Assembly: GCA_030604195.1 (NCBI GenBank)
Contig: JAUVWI010000031.1
Coordinates: forward strand, 1-38,887
Direction of reading: 5' to 3'
DNA length: 38,887 nt
Source: Spirochaetales bacterium
GTDB lineage: Bacteria > Spirochaetota > Spirochaetia > SZUA-6 > DRHE01
A model generated the notes under the pieces. The model was not told the origin of the DNA. It did not search any database and was given only the letters and a program-made list of their open reading frames with translations. Shown here piece by piece: positions 32,672 to 38,887 of the stretch. Within the stretch, counting starts at the first letter, position 1. Every line of letters begins with the position of its first letter. The translations under genes were made by a program, and so were the position numbers.

Positions 32672-34255
32672 TCAATCCTTGTACCTGGCGAAAGCGAAAT
32701 CTGTTTTCCTGTATATTTCAGGGTTTGCGTCCGGATAATCAACCTCCTCACCGGACCAGGGTTTTCTTAAGGTTACTGCTGAATCTTTATGACCGACAAC
32801 GTTGTCACGGTGCATTGGCACTTTGCCGCCCGCCGTACAGATATAGCGCGGTATGGCGTCGCCGGAGATGTTGCCATACATGCTTTCAATAATATCCCTG
32901 CCGATCTCAACGGGAACGCGCAGGTGTGCAAATTGAGTATTTCTATAGGAACAGTTGAAAACATAATAGGGGCGAACATAAGCCTCGTGAATGGTCTCGC
33001 AGAGCTTCCACATCTTCACGCGGGTGTCATTGATGCCCTTAAGAAGCACTGCCTGATTCATAACTGTCATTACCCTGGACGAGAGCTTCTTAAAGCCCTC
33101 CCTGCTCACGGGAGTAATTTCCTGTGCCGTATTGATCTGAGTAACCACGCGAATCGGTTTTTTATCGTTGCTCTTGCTGAGTATATCGAGCAGCTCATTA
33201 TCTAACCTCATGGGCGCCGTGACCGGGATGCGGGTGCCAAGACGCTTCACGGTAACATGGTCTATTGAGTCGAGCTCATCAAGAAGAAACTTGATCATAT
33301 TGTTGGGCAAGGCAAATACATCGCCGCCGGTTATCAGAACGTCGCGAATAAAGGAATTCTTCCTGATGTAATCAAGAGCTTCCCTGTATGCCTCATTACA
33401 GTAGATCCTGTCCTTTTTTCCGATGTGTGCAATTCTAAGACAATGAGTGCAATACATGGCGCACATGTTTGTTGATTTAATAGTGATAACCCTGGGATAG
33501 AACTGATCGATCAGACGAGCCGGTGAATGATCCGCGGCGACCGGCGGGATTTCTTCACCCACATTGTCCACCATTTCACCGGTAGGCACGCACTGTATAA
33601 GAACAGGGTCATTGACCCTTCCGGGCTGGATGAGGCTTGCGTAATAGGGGGTTACCCGCATGCGGTAGGATTGGGTAACCCTAAGAACATCCTTAATTGC
33701 AGAAGAGGGAAGGTCGATGACTCTTGAAAGTGTGTCAACGGAATCTATGGCGTATTTGAGCTGTCCTTTATAGGAATGCCATTCTTCTTCGCTCATATTG
33801 AGCTTGTCCATGATCCGTACCACATTTTCCTGGATCTGATCCCAAAGTTCAATACCGCTCGCCGCTTCGGCCTCCTTTCGAAGCAGGTAGTCTTTCACCC
33901 GTTCGTTGGCAACTTCGACAATAGGAAGCGCACGGTTTATTCTACCGCCTACGGTGACTTCATGTTCGTCGATTTCCTCATGATGCTTAGCCAGGACAAG
34001 CAGATTTTCATTGCTCAATCCCAGGTCCTGGGGAAGGATAGACTGCCGGCGACGGAACTCCAGGAGCCGTGAAAAGAAATCAAGGATAGGTTGGGTAAGC
34101 TCAGTTTGCTTCAGCTTATCCAGGGTGTTGCGCATTTCAGCAATCTCTTCTTTAGTGACTCCGGAACTTGCGGTGCCGGGTGCAAACAGTTCGTCAAAAA
34201 GCTCCCGTGTAAAAAAATCAAGCTCCATATTCTCCATTTTTGCATTACTCTTCAT
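32672..34255 (-). CDS. Lysine 2,3-aminomutase-family radical SAM/PLP enzyme with altered substrate site
   Basis: A 527-residue KamA-family enzyme. The radical SAM cluster cysteines are C265, C269 and C272 in MCAMYCTHC, and the PLP lysine is K478 in ICTAGGKVP. Clostridial lysine 2,3-aminomutase holds lysine with two Asp residues (in YVCDLS and VVDAPGGGGK). Here these regions read FNCSYR and YICTAGGK, with no Asp at either place, so lysine is unlikely to be the substrate. An N-terminal extension of about 100 residues makes it longer than the clostridial enzyme (about 416). The ATG at 34255 has GGAG 8 bases upstream. Linked to a peptide-type importer, an M20 peptidase and GGT, it may form or degrade a beta-amino acid of another kind, such as a glutamate or arginine type. 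Confidence 0.87.
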   Translation of the reverse strand: MKSNAKMENMELDFFTRELFDELFAPGTASSGVTKEEIAEMRNTLDKLKQTELTQPILDFFSRLLEFRRRQSILPQDLGLSNENLLVLAKHHEEIDEHEVTVGGRINRALPIVEVANERVKDYLLRKEAEAASGIELWDQIQENVVRIMDKLNMSEEEWHSYKGQLKYAIDSVDTLSRVIDLPSSAIKDVLRVTQSYRMRVTPYYASLIQPGRVNDPVLIQCVPTGEMVDNVGEEIPPVAADHSPARLIDQFYPRVITIKSTNMCAMYCTHCLRIAHIGKKDRIYCNEAYREALDYIRKNSFIRDVLITGGDVFALPNNMIKFLLDELDSIDHVTVKRLGTRIPVTAPMRLDNELLDILSKSNDKKPIRVVTQINTAQEITPVSREGFKKLSSRVMTVMNQAVLLKGINDTRVKMWKLCETIHEAYVRPYYVFNCSYRNTQFAHLRVPVEIGRDIIESMYGNISGDAIPRYICTAGGKVPMHRDNVVGHKDSAVTLRKPWSGEEVDYPDANPEIYRKTDFAFARYKD

Positions 34256-34276
34256 TATTATCTCCAATAGAATGTA

Positions 34277-35143
34277 TTACCTTCGCAGTTTAGGATCCAG
34301 TATATCCCTTAGACCATCACCAAACTGATTCACCGACAAAACAGCAGCAGAAATGACCATACCAGAATAGAGTGTTATCCAGGGTGCACGCCTGATGTAG
34401 CATCTCCCCTGGGCCAGGATATTCCCCCAGCTCGGAATCTCGGGAGGCACGCCAACGCCAAGGAAACTAAGAGAAGCCTCGGCAAGAATTGCGTATGCGA
34501 AAATCATTGTAGCCTGGATAATAATCGGAGCCATACAGTTCGGCAGTATGTGTAAAAAAATCCTTATGTCCCCGGCGCCAAGAACCCTTGCAGATTCGAT
34601 ATACTGCTGCTCTTTCTGGACCAGTACGGCGCTTCTAACAATCCTGGCCATTCTAGGGGTGTAACTGAAAGTCAGCGCTATAATAACATTCCGCACACTC
34701 GGCCCTAACGCGGCCATGATCCCGATGTTGAGTATTATGGAAGGAAAGGCCATGAAACCGTCCAGAACCCGCATGAGAATGTTGTCTACTTTTTTATAAT
34801 ATCCTGCCAGAAGACCGAGCAGGGTGCCGAGTAGAGTCGAGGTCAGGATAACCGTAGTGCCTATTCGAAGTGACAACCGGGCACCGAAAATTATTCTGCT
34901 TAAAACATCCCTTCCCAGCCCATCAGTGCCGAAGAGATAGTCCTTTGATGGGGACTGCAATTTCAGAGTGGCTTTTATCAGGTTAGGATCATGAGGCGCA
35001 ATAATAGGAGCAAAAATTGCCACCAAAATAAAAACCAGGAGCATTATTCCTCCAATTGTCGCACCCTTGTTTTTATAGAGTCTTTTCCCGGTTTTCTTAA
35101 GTTCTGACAAATAGGAGGCAAAAGGGTTGTAATCTTTATTCAT
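34277..35143 (-). CDS. Peptide-type ABC transporter permease, DppC/OppC-like
   Basis: A 288-residue permease with the OppC-type N-terminal helix (GGIMLLVFILVAIFAPIIAP) and the loop PHDPN, then LFGTDGLGRDVLSRIIFGAR, the ABC contact loop YIESARVLGAGDIRIFLHIL and the end WGNILAQGR. The start ATG at 35143 overlaps the DppB-like gene by 8 bases and has CAGGA upstream. It works with the DppB-like permease for import of a peptide or peptide-like amino-acid conjugate. Confidence 0.93.
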   Translation of the reverse strand: MNKDYNPFASYLSELKKTGKRLYKNKGATIGGIMLLVFILVAIFAPIIAPHDPNLIKATLKLQSPSKDYLFGTDGLGRDVLSRIIFGARLSLRIGTTVILTSTLLGTLLGLLAGYYKKVDNILMRVLDGFMAFPSIILNIGIMAALGPSVRNVIIALTFSYTPRMARIVRSAVLVQKEQQYIESARVLGAGDIRIFLHILPNCMAPIIIQATMIFAYAILAEASLSFLGVGVPPEIPSWGNILAQGRCYIRRAPWITLYSGMVISAAVLSVNQFGDGLRDILDPKLRR

Positions 35144-36080
35144 AAGCAATCCTGGGATCGACCAGCGCATAGATAATATCAATAATTAAATTGATGAATA
35201 CATAGATAAAAGCAATAAACAGGACGATTCCCTGTACAATGGGATAATCCCGATTAAAAACAGCGAAGATCAGCAATTTACCCATACCCGGGATTCCAAA
35301 TATCTGCTCGGAAACCACGGCCCCGCCCATCATGGCGGCCAGAGACAATCCGATAACTGTTAAAATCGGTATAAAAGAATTCTTCAGGGCATGCTTGAAA
35401 AGTATCATCAACTTTCCAACGCCCTTGGCTCTGGCTGCCAGTATGTAATCGCTTCGTAGCACCTCCAGCATGTTTGCCCTGGTCATTCTGGACAGACGCG
35501 CGGCAGCGCCCGCGCCGATGGTTACAGCAGGCAAGGTCAGGTAAAACATGCTCGCCAGGGGCGCCTCTAAAAAAGAAACATAGCCGGAAACCGGGAAAAT
35601 AGGTAAATAAAGGGAAAATGCCAACATGAGCACAAGTCCGATCCACGAGATGGGCAGGGACACTATAATAGAGGCAAAAAACATTAAAACGTTATCCACC
35701 CTGGTGTTATGAAAGGCCGCAGCAAAAACACCCGTGGTCAAGCCCAGCATAATATTTACCGTCATTGCCATCAGGGTTAATTGTAGGGTGGGAATAAGGT
35801 GAGCGAACAGGATCTGAGTGACCGGCTTGTTATAGTATATGGATTCTCCCAGATCACCCCTTAGAAGGTGTGAAAACCAAATTCCCAGCTGCACTATGAT
35901 GGGTTTATCGAATCCCATTCTATGCTCAAGTTCTCTGACCTCTTCCGGTGATGCCTCGTCACCAAGAATGACATCCGCCGGGTTTCCGGGCGTTAAATGC
36001 TGAATGGTAAATACAAGAGAAGCGACAATCAGCATTACCGGAATAAGGGAAAGTATTCGTTTGATCAGATAATTCTTCAA
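35136..36080 (-). CDS. Peptide-type ABC transporter permease, DppB/OppB-like
   Basis: A 314-residue permease: the DppB-type start MKNYLIKRILSLIPVMLIVA, the periplasmic loop HLTPGNPADVILGDEASPEE, the ABC contact loop DYILAARAKGVGKLMILFKH and the tail DIIYALVDPRIAYE. It follows the binding-protein gene after 78 bases that contain a strong stem-loop. Confidence 0.93.
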   Translation of the reverse strand: MKNYLIKRILSLIPVMLIVASLVFTIQHLTPGNPADVILGDEASPEEVRELEHRMGFDKPIIVQLGIWFSHLLRGDLGESIYYNKPVTQILFAHLIPTLQLTLMAMTVNIMLGLTTGVFAAAFHNTRVDNVLMFFASIIVSLPISWIGLVLMLAFSLYLPIFPVSGYVSFLEAPLASMFYLTLPAVTIGAGAAARLSRMTRANMLEVLRSDYILAARAKGVGKLMILFKHALKNSFIPILTVIGLSLAAMMGGAVVSEQIFGIPGMGKLLIFAVFNRDYPIVQGIVLFIAFIYVFINLIIDIIYALVDPRIAYE

Positions 36081-36105
36081 ATCTGATTACTCCTAAAAAT
36101 TAATA

Positions 36106-36141
36106 GATTCCCCCCGAGAAAAATGAGATCCGGGGGGAATC
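36106..36141 (-). terminator. Stem-loop after the peptide-binding protein gene
   Basis: A perfect 11-bp G/C-rich inverted repeat, GATTCCCCCCG with CGGGGGGAATC around a 14-base loop, lies between the binding-protein stop and the first permease. On the minus strand it is followed by TATTAATTTTTA, so partial termination is plausible, favouring binding-protein mRNA over permease mRNA. Confidence 0.7.
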
Positions 36142-36158
36142 CTTATATGCCTGTACTA

Positions 36159-37730
36159 TTACTCCTCCAGCCAGACATTCCAGAAAAAGATATTGGAAAG
36201 ATTCTTGAAATTCTTGACCCGGCTGCTGAGCAGCCTGAAAGTGGCGTAATCTCCTAGTTTTATGTAAGGCACATCCTCATAGAAGAGTTCCTGGATGCGC
36301 TCCATCATGGCATACCTCTTCTCAAAATCAGTCTCAATTCTCATCTGGGCTTTAAGCTCTTCAACTTCGTCATTTTGCCACCAGCCAGCCACGGAAGATT
36401 TCATGAAGCTGCCCAACAAGGGATCTGCCTTCTTGGTATAACCGGTGACACTCATATCCCATAGCTTTGGATCCTTTCTCCTGGAGGACTCCGTAGCGGG
36501 TTCGTATTTATTCAGCTCTATCTTCAACCCGACCTTTTCAAGCTGGCTCTTGGCAACAAGAGCCGCATTGTAATAGCCTTCATAACTTGCCTGCCAGCGG
36601 ATTGTTTCACCCTTGTATCCGGCTTCTTCCAAAAGCTTTCTGGCTTTTTCCGGGTTATTCTGGTTGTATAATTCTTTGCCTTTATTGCTCCACCAGATAG
36701 TCTCCTTCTGGTTCAGGCTGGGATCCATTCTCCAGATATCTCTATGTCCCCTGGAAATAAGCAGGATCGGTTCCATATCCAGAGCCGCCAAAACAGCCTG
36801 CCGCATTTTCTTATTGGCCATGATTCCTTCTTTGTTATTTATCACAAAAGCAAGCCAGGCCCTGGGCGGAGACACGACTGCCTGTACCCCGGGGGTTATC
36901 TTGAGCCTTTCGTATTCTTCCGAGTCAACAGCGTAAGCGTAATCGAAATCTCCGGCTTCTACACCGGCTGCCTCAACGGTTTTGTCCGGAACAAATAAAA
37001 ATATAATTTCGTTGATATGAGCGATTTTCCGCCCGCCGTAACCGTTGGCTTCTCCCTTAAGGGGCTTGTAGTCTTCAAACTTCTTCAGCTTTATATGCTG
37101 GTTGGGTTTCCATTCCACAAACTGGTAAGGGCCGGTTCCGATATACTCCTTCATTGGTTCTACTCCTGAGCTTTCAATGATCTCCTTAGGGACAATATTT
37201 GCTCCGGCAGCCTCAATAGCCAGAGAGGAAAGCAGAAGGGCATCAGGAACTTTCAGCTTTATTTCAATTTGGTATTGGCTTTTTTTGGTAATTGATTCAA
37301 GGTTCTTGAAAGTGGACTTGCCGGTGCTTGAAACCTTTCCCCACCTGTTGATAGAGGCAATAACATCGTCAGCCCCCATTTCCCCGCCATTATGAAAGGG
37401 GATGCCCTCTCTCAGATTGATGGTGTATTTCAAGCCATCCTTACTGATGGAATAATCTTTTGCCAGCATGGGGATCACATCCATTTTATCTCCGAAAGTA
37501 AAGAGAGTTTCGAAGATATGCCAGGCTACAGACGTGATACGTGTTGCACTGCTTACCATACAGTCCAGCCCGACCGGTTCGGCATCCATGGCAATTTTCA
37601 TCACACCCCCGGGCTTCGAAACTTCCTTCTCCCCGGCTGCAGAGCAATCGGGAATGATGAAAGTCATCATTAAAATCATAGCAAATACAAAACACATTGA
37701 ACGTAACAAAACACCTCGGTAACTAATCAT
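36159..37730 (-). CDS. Peptide-type ABC transporter substrate-binding protein (DppA/OppA family)
   Basis: A 523-residue family 5 solute-binding protein. The N-terminal segment to about residue 31 is a signal peptide (FAMILMMTFIIPDCSAAG); the Cys in PDCS could be a relaxed spirochaete-type lipobox, but this is uncertain. Family stretches are YTINLREGIPFHNGGEMGAD, YIGTGPYQFVEWKPN and the tail EDVPYIKLGDYATF. AGGAGG precedes the ATG. The ligand is unknown; the downstream aminomutase, M20 and GGT genes suggest an amino-acid conjugate or small peptide. Confidence 0.92.
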   Translation of the reverse strand: MISYRGVLLRSMCFVFAMILMMTFIIPDCSAAGEKEVSKPGGVMKIAMDAEPVGLDCMVSSATRITSVAWHIFETLFTFGDKMDVIPMLAKDYSISKDGLKYTINLREGIPFHNGGEMGADDVIASINRWGKVSSTGKSTFKNLESITKKSQYQIEIKLKVPDALLLSSLAIEAAGANIVPKEIIESSGVEPMKEYIGTGPYQFVEWKPNQHIKLKKFEDYKPLKGEANGYGGRKIAHINEIIFLFVPDKTVEAAGVEAGDFDYAYAVDSEEYERLKITPGVQAVVSPPRAWLAFVINNKEGIMANKKMRQAVLAALDMEPILLISRGHRDIWRMDPSLNQKETIWWSNKGKELYNQNNPEKARKLLEEAGYKGETIRWQASYEGYYNAALVAKSQLEKVGLKIELNKYEPATESSRRKDPKLWDMSVTGYTKKADPLLGSFMKSSVAGWWQNDEVEELKAQMRIETDFEKRYAMMERIQELFYEDVPYIKLGDYATFRLLSSRVKNFKNLSNIFFWNVWLEE

Positions 37731-37840
37731 TTTAAGACCTCCTATTTTTTTTCCTGGTAGAGAGTTTAAATAAATTCTGCTCCACCAATTAGCTCCTTAA
37801 ACTTAAAACAGACACCTCCTTTCCATTTAAAATTATGAAC

Positions 37841-38704
37841 CTATCTGAAATGACACCTGCAGTAATGGCCGGGTTTGACCTCTCTGAGAGCCGGCTCTTC
37901 CCTCCTGCAGACATCCTGAACCTCCTGACAGCGGGTGTTAAATTTGCATCCCGGAGGCGGCGATGAAGGACTCGGTATATCTCCCCTGATGATATTCTTC
38001 TTTCGAACGGAATCGGGATTTGGAACAGGAACAGAAGCCAACAACCCTTGCGTATAGGGATGAAGAGGAGCGTCAAATAGATTTGTTTTATCGGCGTGTT
38101 CAACAATGCGGCCAAGATACATAACGGCAATTCGATTGGACACGTGTTTGACCACAGCCAGATCATGGGTGATAAACAGGTAAGTCATATTCAATTTTAC
38201 CTGGAGTTCATCAAGAAGATTTAAAATCTGGGCTTGAATTGAAACATCCAGGGCCGACACAGGCTCATCACAGATTAAAAGTTTTGGATTCAAGGCAAGG
38301 GCTCTGGCAATTCCTATGCGCTGTCTCTGTCCGCCTGAAAATTGATGGGGGAAACGGTTTATATATTCAGGTCTTAAACCCACAAGCTCCATAAGCTCCA
38401 GAATTCTTGACAGTCTTTCCCTGCCCGATGTTATTTTATGAATACTGAGCGCTTCCCCGATAACCGAACCAACTGTTCTTCTCGGATCGAGTGAGGCATA
38501 AGGATCCTGAAAAATCATCTGCATGTCCCTGCGTTTTTCCTTTAGCCGCCCCTTATTCAGCGAAAAGACATTTTCTTCTGCGAAAGTAATATTTCCCTGC
38601 TTCGGTTCTACCAGACGAAGGATTGCTCTCGCAGTAGTTGATTTTCCACAACCCGATTCACCAACTAAAGCCAGGGTTTCTCCTTCATACAGGTTAAACG
38701 ACAC
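37841..38704 (-). CDS. Peptide-type ABC transporter ATPase, DppF/OppF-like, N-terminus uncertain
   Basis: A 287-residue (as called) ABC ATPase: Walker A GESGCGKST at 15-23, Q-loop MIFQDPYASLDPR, signature SGGQRQRIGIARAL, Walker B LLICDEPVSALD, and the OppF-type C-terminal motif HPYTQGLLASVP with a cysteine-containing tail. The only available start is GTG 38704, which lies inside the conserved first strand. The frame upstream still codes for the family N-terminus (YFPIKAGFFSRTKGYVRAVD) but meets a stop with no start codon, while ATG AGC AAA in a neighbouring frame looks like the original start. A frameshift near 38750 is likely. The partner DppD ATPase is not in the window. Confidence 0.85.
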   Translation of the reverse strand: MSFNLYEGETLALVGESGCGKSTTARAILRLVEPKQGNITFAEENVFSLNKGRLKEKRRDMQMIFQDPYASLDPRRTVGSVIGEALSIHKITSGRERLSRILELMELVGLRPEYINRFPHQFSGGQRQRIGIARALALNPKLLICDEPVSALDVSIQAQILNLLDELQVKLNMTYLFITHDLAVVKHVSNRIAVMYLGRIVEHADKTNLFDAPLHPYTQGLLASVPVPNPDSVRKKNIIRGDIPSPSSPPPGCKFNTRCQEVQDVCRREEPALREVKPGHYCRCHFR

Positions 38705-38887
38705 ACCGTCTACAGCGCGGACATATCCTTTTGTTCTTGAAAAAAATCCTGCTTTAATTGGGAAATAGCCTATTGACTTTGCTCATCAATTAATTCAGAC
38801 CTTCTCGCAAAGTGATTATAGGAAGTATCCTTACAGCAATGCATGTAAAGATATGAAATCTAAGCAAAAAAAAGGTTCCTGATGCAT
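38705..38887 (-). other. Damaged 5' end of the DppF-like gene and window edge
   Basis: Positions 38705-38764 still encode the OppF-type N-terminus (YFPIKAGFF, then KGYVRAVDG) in frame with the ATPase, ending upstream at a TGA. In another frame an ATG near 38783 starts MSKVNRLFPN. From 38790 to the window end I recognise nothing; a short open frame there resembles no known protein, and no DppD 3' end is visible. Confidence 0.4.

Overview
The window is a bacterial chromosome segment made of catabolic and transport operons. It is most likely from a spirochaete or a close relative. That guess rests mainly on the substrate-binding protein leaders (hydrophobic stretch, then FAVGAQEK or FAGGKQEK), on sugar ABC transporters without their own ATPase, and on the mix of corrinoid-type methyltransferase families with a metabolosome. 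It is an inference; no rRNA or tRNA gene was seen.

Region 1 (about 250-10530, all on the minus strand) is one bacterial microcompartment (BMC) operon. In transcription order it encodes BMC-H, a stacked-type BMC-T, a second BMC-H, two BMC-P pentamers, a PduS/RnfC-like Fe-S protein, a PduT-like BMC-T with the pore cysteine, a CoA-acylating aldehyde dehydrogenase, two more BMC-P, an RpiB-like isomerase, deoxyribose-phosphate aldolase (DeoC), a nucleotidyltransferase-GHMP sugar kinase fusion, and a small LOG/SLOG-type protein. DeoC, RpiB and the dehydrogenase each carry a short N-terminal amphipathic helix of the encapsulation-peptide kind. This fits the sugar-phosphate-utilising (SPU) class of metabolosome: a pentose or deoxypentose phosphate is isomerised and cleaved, and the acetaldehyde is oxidised to acetyl-CoA inside the shell. 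The atypical parts are an RpiB whose catalytic Cys position is Asp, a PduS-like protein without the glycine-rich flavin/NADH motif, and the fusion and SLOG genes at the end. The SLOG protein might release (deoxy)ribose-5-phosphate from nucleotides.

Region 2 (10700-17120) is accessory DNA: a decayed vapBC pair, an AAA-type ATPase, an ABC sugar transporter (binding protein plus two permeases), an ACT-domain gene with a partial duplicate 909 bp downstream, and between the two copies a vapBC pair whose toxin is frameshifted.

Region 3 (17121-29824) looks like one regulon. It contains a LarA-family protein, two UroD/MtaA-type proteins plus a decayed third, two non-pyrrolysine MttB-family methyltransferases, a second ABC sugar transporter, an N-acylglucosamine 2-epimerase-like protein and a GntR/FadR-type regulator. 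Three separate promoters share a TTGACA box followed by a TTGGT-N11-ACCAA operator over the -10 region. This ties the larA gene, the transporter operon and the mttB-epimerase-gntR operon together, presumably under the GntR protein. The substrate is unknown; a methylated or quaternary-amine compound linked to a sugar is a speculative possibility.

Region 4 (29866-38704, minus strand) is a peptide-type ABC transporter operon (ATPase, binding protein, two permeases) followed by a lysine-2,3-aminomutase-family radical SAM enzyme lacking both lysine-binding aspartates, an M20 peptidase and a gamma-glutamyltransferase. It probably imports and degrades a small amino-acid conjugate.
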